This document shows positions 39,927 to 48,760 of a stretch of 64,000 bases of DNA, piece by piece. The stretch comes from Bacteroidales bacterium (GTDB taxonomy: Bacteria; Bacteroidota; Bacteroidia; Bacteroidales; Tenuifilaceae): positions 1 through 64,000 of the forward strand of contig JACABB010000014.1 in NCBI GenBank assembly GCA_013376985.1, written 5' to 3'. The notes under the pieces are model-generated. The model was not told the DNA's origin. It did no database searches and saw nothing but the letters and a program-made list of their open reading frames with translations. Made by a program: the position numbers and the translations under genes. Numbering within the stretch: the stretch's first letter is position 1; each line of letters begins with the position of its first letter.

Positions 39927-40325
39927 CTATTTATTTCTTTGTACACGTTCAGTCGCTTCTTTCTTGATCAAGCCAAGGATTATCAGCTCTGCACTTGCAT
40001 AATTAGTGGCAAGAGGTATGTTATGGGTATTACAGGCTTCAAGAAGTTTGCGAATATCTTCATGATGTTGCTGAATAACTTTATGGTCGCGAAGGAAAAT
40101 AACTATATCAATCTCTTTACGTCCAATCATTTCAGTTATTTGATTGTATCCTCCTGAAACACCTGGGCTTAAGTGTTTGCAATTGAGCCCTTGTGATTCT
40201 ACAAATTCTGCTGTTCTTCCTGTTGCGAGAAGATTTACCCCTGGAAGCCAGTCTATGTGTTCTTGTAAAAAGCGTACTAGTTCTGGTTTTTTTGCATCAT
40301 GTGCAATTACTGCAATATTTTTCAT
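39927..40325 (-). CDS. Methylglyoxal-synthase-like protein lacking the catalytic Asp
   Basis: This 132-residue single-domain protein resembles MgsA, which turns dihydroxyacetone phosphate into methylglyoxal. It keeps IAVIAHDAKK (the His-Asp pair), the phosphate-binding ATGRT, and an acidic and basic stretch with IVIFLRDHKV and HHEDI, where D91, H98 and D101 of E. coli would be. In MgsA the catalytic base Asp71 is in the GGD of GPMGGDQQ. Here that site reads VSGGYNQI, so Asp becomes Tyr. WDP also becomes RDH. Activity as methylglyoxal synthase is therefore doubtful, although the phosphate-binding site looks intact. The fold is shared with carbamoyl-phosphate synthase and PurH regulatory domains, so a sensor role is possible. 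It lies between the two transketolase genes. Confidence 0.8.
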   Translation of the reverse strand: MKNIAVIAHDAKKPELVRFLQEHIDWLPGVNLLATGRTAEFVESQGLNCKHLSPGVSGGYNQITEMIGRKEIDIVIFLRDHKVIQQHHEDIRKLLEACNTHNIPLATNYASAELIILGLIKKEATERVQRNK

Positions 40326-40367
40326 TTTGTAAATAGTTGACAGATTATTGTATATTACTTTAGATGA

Positions 40368-41213
40368 CTAAAAGTCTCCAATTGTTTCAGGGAGTTGAGT
40401 CATTGCTCGTGAAAATTCTTCATCATTTGGAGCTTTGCCGTGCCATTTATGGGTTCCCATCATAAAGTCAACACCCATTCCCATTTCTGTTTTCATGATA
40501 ATAACAACGGGTTTCCCTTTGCCAGTTCTTGATTTGGCTTCGGCAAAACCCTTAATTACCTCTTCCATGATATTGCCATTCATTTCCACAACATCCCAAC
40601 CAAAGGCAAGCCATTTAGCCTTAAGATCTCCAAGGGATACTACATCATCAACAGGGCCGTCAATTTGTTTCCCGTTGTAATCGATAGTAGATATAATATT
40701 GTCGATTTTTTTTGCTGCGGCGAATAATGCTGCTTCCCAAATTTGACCTTCTTGTAATTCACCATCACCGTGTAAGGTATAGACAAGGTGATGATCATCG
40801 TTTAGTTTTTTTGACAAAGCAGCGCCACAGGCAACCGAAAGTCCTTGACCTAAAGAGCCAGATGCAACTCTGATGCCAGGCAGATGTTCTGCCGTTGTTG
40901 GATGCCCTTGTAATCGAGTATTTAGTATGCGAAATGTGCTTAGTTCACTAACTTCAAAAAAACCTTTGCGTGCTAAAACGCTATACCAAACAGCCGAGAG
41001 ATGCCCGTTTGAAAGGAAGAAAATATCCTCATCTTTGCCATCCATCGTAAAATTTTTGGGATCGATACTTAATGTGTCAAAATATAGAGCGGTAAAAAAA
41101 TCAGCACAACCGAGTGATCCTCCTGGGTGTCCGCTTGCTGGTTTATGAACCATACGGATAACATCTCTGCGAACCTGTGCTGCAATTGTCTGTAATTTTT
41201 GAATATCAGCCAT
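40368..41213 (-). CDS. Transketolase, N-terminal subunit
   Basis: This 281-residue protein is the thiamine-diphosphate-binding half of transketolase. It shows the GHPGGSLGCADFFTALYF motif, the cofactor motif GDGELQEGQIWEA and, about 30 residues later, IDYNGKQIDG, plus LGQGLSVACGAALSK. It is the first gene of the minus-strand run that continues through the methylglyoxal-synthase-like gene, the C-terminal subunit and the ECF sigma trio. A -7 box lies 45 bases upstream. Confidence 0.93.
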   Translation of the reverse strand: MADIQKLQTIAAQVRRDVIRMVHKPASGHPGGSLGCADFFTALYFDTLSIDPKNFTMDGKDEDIFFLSNGHLSAVWYSVLARKGFFEVSELSTFRILNTRLQGHPTTAEHLPGIRVASGSLGQGLSVACGAALSKKLNDDHHLVYTLHGDGELQEGQIWEAALFAAAKKIDNIISTIDYNGKQIDGPVDDVVSLGDLKAKWLAFGWDVVEMNGNIMEEVIKGFAEAKSRTGKGKPVVIIMKTEMGMGVDFMMGTHKWHGKAPNDEEFSRAMTQLPETIGDF

Positions 41214-41258
41214 TTAAAACTATTTATAGATTAAAAAAATCAATAAAAATCCAATTTG

Positions 41259-41266
41259 CAAATGTA
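41259..41266 (-). promoter_or_regulatory. -7 box before the transketolase run
   Basis: On the minus strand TACATTTG matches TAnnTTTG, ending 45 bases before the ATG at 41213. No clear -33 TTG is seen at ideal spacing. It lies in the divergent gap shared with ychF. Confidence 0.45.
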
Positions 41267-41386
41267 AATTTAATCTGTTAGATTATCATGGTCAGGTAAA
41301 TAAAATAATATATCTAAAATTCAGTTTATTTGCCTCTTATTAAGAGTGGTTGTCTGATATTTTAAAAAAGTTTTAGAAATTTAACC

Positions 41387-41394
41387 TAACTTTG
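41387..41394 (+). promoter_or_regulatory. -7 box of ychF
   Basis: TAACTTTG matches TAnnTTTG and lies 24 bases before the ychF ATG. The upstream region is A- and T-rich without a clear -33 TTG. Confidence 0.5.
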
Positions 41395-41418
41395 CATCCC
41401 TAACAAACTATTAATACG

Positions 41419-42516
41419 ATGGGTTTACAGTGTGGTATAATTGGTATTACAAATGTTGGAAAGACAACTATTTTCAACTGCATGTCGAGCACTAAAGCAC
41501 AAGCCAGTAATTTTGCATTCAGTTCAAATAAATCGAATATCAGCATAATAAATGTTCCAGATAGCAGGCTTTATGTGCTGGAGAAATTCCAACCAACGGA
41601 TAGAACTGTTCATACAACGGTTGAAATTGTTGATATTCCAGGATTAGCAAAAGGTTCTAATAAAGGGGAGGGGGTTGGAAATAGTTTTCTGGGTGATATC
41701 AGGAATTGCGATGCATTAATTCATGTTCTCCGTTGCTTTGATGATGAAAACTTGGCGCATGTTGATGGTTCTGTTGATCCTGTTAGGGATATTGAAACTG
41801 TAAATTTTGAGTTACAGGTTAAAGATCTTGAGTCAATTGAAAAGAAGATTCAGAAGTTAGAGAAAGTTGCCAAAACGGGAGATAAAGATGCAAAGCATGG
41901 AATAGAAGTCTTGAATGTATATAAAAATCATTTGGAGTCCCTTCAGAGCGCAAGAACTGCTCCTGTTGAGGAAAGCGATAAAAGGTTTATTGCCGATATA
42001 TTTTTGCTATCAACAAAACCAGTTATTTATGTTTGTAATGTTGATGAGTCATCTGCAGTAAATGGGAATAAGTATGTTGATAAAGTTAAGGAGTTTTTAA
42101 AAAGCGAGACTACAGAAATATTGATAATTGCTGGTAAGGTTGAGGCTGATATATCAGAACTCGAAAGCGAGGAGGATCGTTCTGCATTCCTTAAGGATGT
42201 TGGTTTAAGCGAACCCGGAGTGAATAAACTTATACGTGCAGCATATACCTTACTTGATCTTGAAACTTTTTTTACAATAGGTCAGAAGGAGAATAGGGCG
42301 TGGACAATTAAAAAGGGTATGACCGCACCGCAAGCCGCTGGTGTTATCCACAGCGACCTTGAGCGTGGCTTTATTCGAGCCGAAGTGATTAAATACAATG
42401 ATTTTATCACTCTAGGATCTGAACATGCATGTAAGGAGAAAGGAAAACTTCATGTTGAGGGTAAAACCTATATTGTTGAGGATGGGGATATTCTGCATAT
42501 TCGATTTAATGTCTAA
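41419..42516 (+). CDS. ychF: Ribosome-associated ATPase/GTPase YchF (OLA1 family)
   Basis: This 365-residue protein of the Obg-related class prefers ATP and binds ribosomes. The P-loop is NVGKTTIF, followed by VDIPGLAKGSNKGEGVGN (G3 and the flexible loop). The nucleotide-specificity motif is CNVDES, not NKxD, which fits the ATP preference. A coiled-coil domain lies at about 130-200 and a TGS domain at about 280-365 (FFTIGQKENRAW, AGVIHSDLERGFI). Its length is typical of the family. It is transcribed alone, with its own -7 box and terminator. Confidence 0.96.
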   Translation: MGLQCGIIGITNVGKTTIFNCMSSTKAQASNFAFSSNKSNISIINVPDSRLYVLEKFQPTDRTVHTTVEIVDIPGLAKGSNKGEGVGNSFLGDIRNCDALIHVLRCFDDENLAHVDGSVDPVRDIETVNFELQVKDLESIEKKIQKLEKVAKTGDKDAKHGIEVLNVYKNHLESLQSARTAPVEESDKRFIADIFLLSTKPVIYVCNVDESSAVNGNKYVDKVKEFLKSETTEILIIAGKVEADISELESEEDRSAFLKDVGLSEPGVNKLIRAAYTLLDLETFFTIGQKENRAWTIKKGMTAPQAAGVIHSDLERGFIRAEVIKYNDFITLGSEHACKEKGKLHVEGKTYIVEDGDILHIRFNV

Positions 42517-42540
42517 TTCTTAGTAATAAATAAAAACCCT

Positions 42541-42576
42541 GACCTGATGAAAACCCATCAGGTCTTTTTATTTTTG
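42541..42576 (+). terminator. Terminator of ychF
   Basis: GACCTGATG (42541-42549) pairs perfectly with CATCAGGTC (42556-42564) around a 6-base loop, followed by TTTTTATTTTT. It lies 24 bases past the ychF stop. Confidence 0.85.
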
Positions 42577-42631
42577 CAAATATGGTTTAGCATAACATTC
42601 CTTTTTTTATCTACATAAAAAACAAACTACA

Positions 42632-44008
42632 ATGAATAGATCATTAGTTTTACTCGGCTTTCTCCTAATTATAAATTCGTGCAAACATGTTGAGAATCCT
42701 AAAGAACAATTTGTTAAATGGGCTCAAAGAGGTGTTATTATAGATAAAGTTGTTTGTAAAAGCGAACCAAATCAGAGTTATTGCTTGTACCTACCCACAA
42801 GTTATGATGTAAATAAATCCTATCCTGTGATTTATGCGTTTGATCCGCATGGAAACGGACACATTCCAGTTGCTTTAATGAAGAGTTGTGCGGAAAAACT
42901 TGGGTATATTATTGTTGGATCTAACAATTCAAGGAATGGACTTGGTTTGGATGAAATTAATAGCATAGTTAATAATTTGTTAATCGATACACAGCAGAAA
43001 ATATCAATTGAGTCAAATCGGATATATACTGCTGGTTTTTCGGGCGGAGCAAGGGTTGCTTGTTTCGTGGCGCAAAATGCAGGAAAAGTAAAAGGGGTTA
43101 TTGCATGTTCGGCAGGATTTCAACCAGATAGTAAACCTTTGACATTTAGATTTATTGGTGTTGCTGGAACTCAGGATATGAATTATTTGGAGATGAAACA
43201 ACTCAGTGATTATTTGGAGTCAATTCATCAGTCCCATCAGTTCTTAGTTTTCAAAGGAAAACACCAGTGGCCCCCAGAATCAATTATTTCAGAATCAATT
43301 AATATGCTTGAATTGTATGCAATGAAGGACTCTTTAATCCCTTTGAATAAAAACTATGTTTCTGATTTTGTAATCAATAGTAATAACAGAGTATCTGATC
43401 TGATGAGGGCTGCCTACCCTGATAGTCTTGCGATTGCATTTATGCTTTCAGAAAGAAATATTCAAATCCTAGATGGTTTGACTGATATTACATCTGCTAA
43501 ATTGACTGTGGAGAAGTTAAAACAGAATACAGAGTTACAAAAGTATTTAAAGGATCAAATGTCTTTGGAGAATTATGAATCCCAAAAGCAAAGCGAATTT
43601 GCTTCTTCTTTCGGAGCTAAATCTTCAGGATGGTGGAAAGATGAGATAAAACTCTTAAATGATGATTCAAAATCTTCCTCTGGGAGTATTAAAGGTGACA
43701 TGTCAAAACGATTATTAGGCTATATTAGTCTAAGTTGCTATGGCTACGTGAATAGGGCTTTAAACTTGCAGGATTGGAAAGCGGCGGATTATTTCACATC
43801 TATTTACCGACAAGTTGATCCTGAAAATCCAGATAGTTGGTATGCATTAGCATGCTTACAGGCCAATACGAGCAAATCCAAAGAGGCTATTGAATCGTTG
43901 AAAAATGCTATAAAATGTGGTTTTTCCGACTTCTCAAAGATTTATAATGATCCTCTTTTAAAAACCCTCCACAACGTTCATGATTTTAATAGTTTAACGA
44001 AAAAATAG
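42632..44008 (+). CDS. Lipoprotein with alpha/beta-hydrolase fold and helical C-terminal part
   Basis: This 458-residue protein has a lipoprotein signal ending in INSC (Cys near 17). The N-terminal half resembles an alpha/beta hydrolase: YPVIYAFDPHGNG, the nucleophile elbow GFSGGARVA, a possible acid in GTQD and a His in GKHQW. The triad therefore looks complete. The C-terminal part (about 240-458) is helical, with a TPR-like segment near 390-430 (DPENPDSWYALACLQANTSKSKEAIESLK). The substrate is unknown. Dienelactone-hydrolase or esterase-like enzymes are the nearest types I can suggest. It stands alone with an untagged gap on both sides. Confidence 0.72.
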   Translation: MNRSLVLLGFLLIINSCKHVENPKEQFVKWAQRGVIIDKVVCKSEPNQSYCLYLPTSYDVNKSYPVIYAFDPHGNGHIPVALMKSCAEKLGYIIVGSNNSRNGLGLDEINSIVNNLLIDTQQKISIESNRIYTAGFSGGARVACFVAQNAGKVKGVIACSAGFQPDSKPLTFRFIGVAGTQDMNYLEMKQLSDYLESIHQSHQFLVFKGKHQWPPESIISESINMLELYAMKDSLIPLNKNYVSDFVINSNNRVSDLMRAAYPDSLAIAFMLSERNIQILDGLTDITSAKLTVEKLKQNTELQKYLKDQMSLENYESQKQSEFASSFGAKSSGWWKDEIKLLNDDSKSSSGSIKGDMSKRLLGYISLSCYGYVNRALNLQDWKAADYFTSIYRQVDPENPDSWYALACLQANTSKSKEAIESLKNAIKCGFSDFSKIYNDPLLKTLHNVHDFNSLTKK

Positions 44009-44227
44009 ACAAGAGTATTAAGGTTTATCATATCCTTAAGTTATGCATACCCCAAAAAAACTAACTCCATTTTCAAAAAAAAATTAAGTTTTCAACAAAT
44101 TATTTCCAAGGTTTTATAGGAATAATGTCTTATTCGTTGTTTATCAAAGGGTTTTTTGCTAGATGGGTATACATAAGTTTACAATTTTTATTGTAAATTT
44201 ATGTATTAATTGATATTAGATGAGATT

Positions 44228-46843
44228 ATGAAAAAACTAGGTGTTATAGTATTTTTATTATCTTTTTTCTTGTTGGCAAAGGGTCAGCAAAATGAATTTT
44301 TTTTTAGATTTATCGAGTCCGATAAAAACACTATAAACACTATTCTTACACATATAATCTCTATTGATAGAATTAATCACGATACTGTATATGCTTATGC
44401 AAATGATGATGAACTCAAAAAATTTGAAAAATTAGGCTATAAGTATCTTCTTCTTCCTCATTCATCTACCTTAAATACCAAGTCTATTGCAATGGCCACA
44501 GCAATCGACGAGATGGCAAATTGGGATAGGTATCCTACCTACGAGGTTTATCGGGCGATGATGAAGAAGTTTGAGCATGATTACCCAGCCATTTGCAAAC
44601 TTGACTCTATAGGGACAACTACTAACGGACATAAACTGTATGTTGTTAAGATTTCAAACAATGTAGCTGTTGAAGAACCAGAGGTTGAAGTTTTCTATAC
44701 CAGTACCATACATGGCGATGAGACAACAGGATATATCTTGATGTTAAGATTGATCGATTATATGCTTTCTAGATATAGTGCTGATACACAAATCACTTCG
44801 ATGCTGAATAGTATGGCTATCTACATAAATCCAGATGCAAATCCCGATGGAACTTACATGGGAGGAGATAACACGGTTTCGGGGGCAATAAGATACAATG
44901 CAAATTATGTGGATATTAACCGTAATTTTCCAGATCCAAGATTAGGTGATCATCCAAATGGTGTATGGACGCTTGAAACCCAATTGATGATGAACTTTGC
45001 TTCATTAAGACATTTTACTGTTTCTGCTAATTTTCATGGTGGTTCGGAGGTGGTTAACTACCCTTGGGATGCTTGGACAAGTTCATCAAAAATTCATCCT
45101 GATAATAACTGGTTTATCAACTTTTCAAAATTGTATGCAGATTCTGTTCAGGCTAATGGTCCCATGGGTTATTTTACTGATGTGAATAATAATGGTATTA
45201 CCAATGGGGGAGATTGGTACATTGTTGCTGGAGGTAGGCAGGATTATATGAATTGGTGGCATCATTGTAAAGAGGTTACTATTGAGTTGTCTATGGCTAA
45301 AACACCATCATCCAATCTGTTGCCCAGCTTTTGGAACTATAATAGAGCAGCCCTGCTTGGATATTTAGAATCGGCAACAAAAGGGTTTAATGGGATTATC
45401 ACCAACACATCAGGGAATCCTGTTAAAGCTAAAGTGTTTATCTCGGGACATGATGCTGATAGTTCTTATGTGTACTCTAGCCAAACAACAGGGTTTTATG
45501 CTCGACCTATCGAACCTGGCGCTTGGCAGGTTACATATTCGGCTCCTGGGTATATTTCTCAAACCCAAAATATTGTAATAGATAATTGGAAGTCCAGTGT
45601 TGTAAGAAATATTACGTTAACTCCTGAGTATACAGTTACCTTTAGTGTGAATCACCTTAATTCACCATTGCCAAATGCTATAGTACATTTTAATGGTATT
45701 GATAAACTTACTTCATCAAGCGGATTAGCCATATTTGCAAATATTCCAGAGGGGAATGGATACGGTTACACTATTAGTTTAAGCGGTTACCATACAGCTA
45801 CAGGTCAGTTCAATGTTGCTGACAATAAAACATTCAATGTTGATTTGGTTCCTGATGCAACAACTGTGTATTCTGTAACTTTTAATGTGACGCATCAATC
45901 TTCTCCCATCGCCAACGCAACTGTTACTTTTAATGGAATTGAACAACAGACCCCACCAAGTGGAACTATTGTTTTTGCAAATGTTCCTCAAGGAATTGGC
46001 TATAATTACACAGTAAATAAAACCGGATATTTCACGCAGACAAGTCAAACCGATGTTTCTTCCAATAAAATAATAGATATCGATTTGTCGCCAATTACTT
46101 ATTCTATAACATTTTCAGTTAAGCAGCAAGGCATTGCAATAGCCGATGCTAGTGTTGATTTTAATGGGATGGTAAAACAAACAGGAATAGATGGAACGGC
46201 ATTATTTCCTGATGTTCCGCATGGTAATGGATATAGCTATTATGTAAGCAAGGTAGGTTATAAGACGGTGACAGGACAGGTTGATTTAATAAGTGATAAA
46301 AATATCTCAGTAGAACTACTTCCCTTGTTCAATGTAATATTTAATGTTAGCAATAGTGGACTTCCTATTGCAAATGCAACTGTCAATTTTAATAGTTTAA
46401 ACCAGCAAACCGATGTAAATGGGACAACATCCTTTAATAATGTTATTTATGGTGCGGGGTATAACTACTCGGTGAGTTTAACTGGTTATCATAGTGTTAC
46501 GGATCAGGTTGATGTAATGGAAAATAAAAGCATCAATGTTGAGTTAACTCCAGTTGGTGTTGTAAAAATCGATGATAGTAAAAATTTCCTTTACTCTTGG
46601 CCAAATCCTTTTAGCAATTATATAAGTTTTCAGTTTAGCCTCGAAAAACCTTCTAAAATCAATCTTTCAGTCTACTCAATGGATGGTCGTAAAATTGCTG
46701 TAATTGCAGATGGATTATACCATGAGGGATTAAATACTATTACTTGGTTCAGATATTATGGCAGTTTGAATGCAGATAATTACATCGTTGTCCTAAGTGT
46801 AGATAAAAAAACATTTTCACAGATAATAGAGCATATAAAGTAA
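44228..46843 (+). CDS. T9SS-exported M14 zinc carboxypeptidase with four tandem repeats
   Basis: This 871-residue secreted protein starts at the ATG at 44228, giving a clean signal peptide. An upstream in-frame TTG at 44210 is unlikely. The M14 domain (about 85-385) has all the expected residues: HGDE zinc pair, Arg in INRNF, the third ligand in NFHGG and the catalytic Glu in EVTIEL. A carboxypeptidase-regulatory-like domain follows (about 388-465). Next come four repeats of about 77 residues (nt 45629-46556), each with ANATVxFNG...Q(T)...GNGY-Y...GY. The last 90 residues (YSWPNPFSNYISFQF, VYSMDGRKIA) form a type A sorting domain for the type IX system. It is probably a secreted or surface-anchored protease. 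A terminator follows at 46869-46906. Confidence 0.93.
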   Translation: MKKLGVIVFLLSFFLLAKGQQNEFFFRFIESDKNTINTILTHIISIDRINHDTVYAYANDDELKKFEKLGYKYLLLPHSSTLNTKSIAMATAIDEMANWDRYPTYEVYRAMMKKFEHDYPAICKLDSIGTTTNGHKLYVVKISNNVAVEEPEVEVFYTSTIHGDETTGYILMLRLIDYMLSRYSADTQITSMLNSMAIYINPDANPDGTYMGGDNTVSGAIRYNANYVDINRNFPDPRLGDHPNGVWTLETQLMMNFASLRHFTVSANFHGGSEVVNYPWDAWTSSSKIHPDNNWFINFSKLYADSVQANGPMGYFTDVNNNGITNGGDWYIVAGGRQDYMNWWHHCKEVTIELSMAKTPSSNLLPSFWNYNRAALLGYLESATKGFNGIITNTSGNPVKAKVFISGHDADSSYVYSSQTTGFYARPIEPGAWQVTYSAPGYISQTQNIVIDNWKSSVVRNITLTPEYTVTFSVNHLNSPLPNAIVHFNGIDKLTSSSGLAIFANIPEGNGYGYTISLSGYHTATGQFNVADNKTFNVDLVPDATTVYSVTFNVTHQSSPIANATVTFNGIEQQTPPSGTIVFANVPQGIGYNYTVNKTGYFTQTSQTDVSSNKIIDIDLSPITYSITFSVKQQGIAIADASVDFNGMVKQTGIDGTALFPDVPHGNGYSYYVSKVGYKTVTGQVDLISDKNISVELLPLFNVIFNVSNSGLPIANATVNFNSLNQQTDVNGTTSFNNVIYGAGYNYSVSLTGYHSVTDQVDVMENKSINVELTPVGVVKIDDSKNFLYSWPNPFSNYISFQFSLEKPSKINLSVYSMDGRKIAVIADGLYHEGLNTITWFRYYGSLNADNYIVVLSVDKKTFSQIIEHIK
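45629..46556 (+). repeat. Four tandem repeats of about 77 codons in the carboxypeptidase gene
   Basis: Repeats begin near YTVTFSVNHL, YSVTFNVTHQ, YSITFSVKQQ and FNVIFNVSNS. Each has an Ala-Asn/Asp-Ala-rich strand, FNG, a Gln-Thr or Ser-Ser turn, and a closing aromatic Gly-Tyr. Each probably folds as an immunoglobulin-like or CarboxypepD-like module that spaces the catalytic domain from the sorting domain. Confidence 0.85.
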
Positions 46844-46868
46844 TCAATAGTTTTTTTGATATTTTTGT

Positions 46869-46906
46869 AAGGGTGCTGAAACTATTTTAAGCACCCTTTA
46901 ATTTTT
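46869..46906 (+). terminator. Terminator of the M14 carboxypeptidase gene
   Basis: AAGGGTGCT (46869-46877) pairs with AGCACCCTT (46890-46898), followed by TAATTTTT. The next gene starts 15 bases past the hairpin. Confidence 0.75.
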
Positions 46907-46912
46907 CTAAAT

Positions 46913-48559
46913 ATGAATAAAGCGTTGAGTATTGTTTTAGTTTTAATGGGACTTGCAAGTACAGGGTTTTCTCAGCAAAGAATGTCTATCCCCTCTGAGA
47001 AACCGCGATTAATAGTTGAGATAATTGTTAGCCAGATGCGATACGATTACATCCACCGTTACTGGGATAAATTTGGTGAAGGAGGTTTTAAACTTTTAGT
47101 AAATGAGGGTGCTTTTTGCAAAAATGCTAGGTATAACTATTTGTTAACACAATCATACCCGGGGTTAGCAACAATATCAACAGGTGCGAATCCAATGGTT
47201 CATGGAATTATCTCGAACAAATGGTATCGTATTTCAAGTGGAGATGCAATTGATGCCGTAGCCGATGAAAAAGTTAGTACTGTTGGAGGTAGTTTTTTTA
47301 GTGGAAAATTTTCACCCAAAAATATAATAACTAGCACATTTGGTGATGAATTGAATTTGTACGATCCTTTATCAAAAGTTATTGGTGTTTCGCTTGATCC
47401 GGGTTCCTCAATTCTGACTACAGGTCATAATCCAACCGGTGCATTTTGGTTTGATGCTGAAAAAGGGAACTGGGTCTCAAGTTCATTTTTTATGTCAAAC
47501 TTGCCTGCGTGGGCAGATACCTTTAATACAAAAAAATTTGCAAACTTATATGCTGATAGGGAATGGAATGCTTCAAAGCCAATAAGTACCTATGATGAGG
47601 CTGATACAAATAAAATTAAGGCACCAGAGGTTAAAAAGAAACTGATTGATAAGTTAAAATCGATGTGGGATGGAGTAATTCTTAAAAAGAGTCCAACATT
47701 AACGTATTCATCGCTGCTGGAGACACCTTATGGAAATCTACTTGCAAAGGATTTTGCTATTGCATCAATAGTAGGTGAGAATTTAGGTGCCGATGATCAT
47801 ACCGATTTACTTGCTGTAACATTTTCTGCTAATCGAAATATCAGCTATAAGTATGGACCTCAGTCTATTGAGGTTGAAGATACTTACATAAAACTCGATA
47901 AGGAACTTGCTCATTTTTTACAATTTATATCCCAATCTGTTGGACGAGAGAATGTTTTGGTTATTCTAACATCTGATCAAGGTATTGCTTCAACACCTGC
48001 ATATCTTGAAAAATCGAAAATACCCGGTGGGTATTTTGATCCTAAAAAAGCAATGGCATTATTGGGAAGTTATCTTAAGGCAATTTATGGGCAAGGAAAT
48101 TGGATTACAGCATACTACGAGAAACAAATTTATCTAAATCATCGCTTAATTGAGGACTCAAATTTGAAATTGGCTGATTTTCAGCAAAAGGTAGCTGATT
48201 TTATGCTCGAATTTTCTGGAGTATCAAATGCAATTACTGGTAGCACGCTTCAAAGTTCGAATTTTACAACAGGAATATTTGAAAAGTTTCAGAATAGCTA
48301 CAATCAACGTAGATCAGGCGATATTATAATAAACCTTGAACCAGGGTGGGTTGAAAATAATGGTGGCATTACATCTGGAAATTCAGCTTATAGCTATGAT
48401 GTTCATGTACCGCTTATTTGGTATGGGTGGAAGATTAAGCGTCGTTCAATACTCTCTCCCGTTAATATGACGGATATTTCTCCAACTCTATCAACTTTAA
48501 TTGGCATTACTTGGCCAAATGGAGCGACAGGAAACCCGATTAAGGAGTTGATTGAATAG
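46913..48559 (+). CDS. PafA-like alkaline phosphatase family protein, catalytic site altered
   Basis: This 548-residue protein has a signal peptide (1-20) and the overall layout of the PafA branch of the alkaline phosphatase superfamily (FGEGGFKLLVNEGAF, GPQSIEVEDTYIKLD, YDVHVPLIWYGW). Of the PafA metal and catalytic residues, by eye: Asp of MRYDY is kept; the nucleophile Thr (YTAPGH) aligns with QSYPGL, so Ser or another residue; D305 and H309 (TDYVGH) align with NRNISY and are lost; Asp352 is kept but His353 is Gln (SDQG); His486 is kept. Several zinc ligands are therefore missing, and normal phosphatase activity is doubtful. It is expected in the periplasm. It starts 69 bases after the carboxypeptidase stop. 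Confidence 0.8.
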   Translation: MNKALSIVLVLMGLASTGFSQQRMSIPSEKPRLIVEIIVSQMRYDYIHRYWDKFGEGGFKLLVNEGAFCKNARYNYLLTQSYPGLATISTGANPMVHGIISNKWYRISSGDAIDAVADEKVSTVGGSFFSGKFSPKNIITSTFGDELNLYDPLSKVIGVSLDPGSSILTTGHNPTGAFWFDAEKGNWVSSSFFMSNLPAWADTFNTKKFANLYADREWNASKPISTYDEADTNKIKAPEVKKKLIDKLKSMWDGVILKKSPTLTYSSLLETPYGNLLAKDFAIASIVGENLGADDHTDLLAVTFSANRNISYKYGPQSIEVEDTYIKLDKELAHFLQFISQSVGRENVLVILTSDQGIASTPAYLEKSKIPGGYFDPKKAMALLGSYLKAIYGQGNWITAYYEKQIYLNHRLIEDSNLKLADFQQKVADFMLEFSGVSNAITGSTLQSSNFTTGIFEKFQNSYNQRRSGDIIINLEPGWVENNGGITSGNSAYSYDVHVPLIWYGWKIKRRSILSPVNMTDISPTLSTLIGITWPNGATGNPIKELIE

Positions 48560-48583
48560 TTATCTATTTATAGACTTTGCTAA

Positions 48584-48760
48584 TTAACGTCAGTTCGATG
48601 TAAGAAACAATGTGTTGACTTATATATCATCAATTTATTTTATTTGAAGCAATGGAATAGTGGAAAATTGGAGGATACAAGTAAAAATTTAACCTCTTGT
48701 TCTCCATTATTCCATTCTTCCTGTTTTTCCATTATTTCTTACATCGAATTCTCACGTTAA
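48584..48760. repeat. MITE-like inverted-repeat element with a shared core
   Basis: The outer arms are TTAACGT-CAG-TTCGATGTAAGAAA (48584-48607) and, reversed, TTAACGT-GAGAA-TTCGATGTAAGAAA (48735-48760), so 14 bases are identical and the outer 7 bases match. Inside are a second pair, AATGGAATAGTGGA (48651-48664) with TCCATTATTCCATT (48703-48716, one mismatch), and short extensions. No ORF is present. The AGTTCGATGTAA core recurs at 324-345 and, with one change, at 941-955. Confidence 0.6.

Noticed and set aside
42569-42576. TATTTTTG as a promoter for the gene at 42632
   Set aside because: It is the T tract of the ychF terminator, and no -33 TTG is at a fitting distance.
44210-44227. TTG start of the M14 carboxypeptidase
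   Set aside because: The ATG at 44228 gives an ideal signal peptide, and the extra six residues are acidic.
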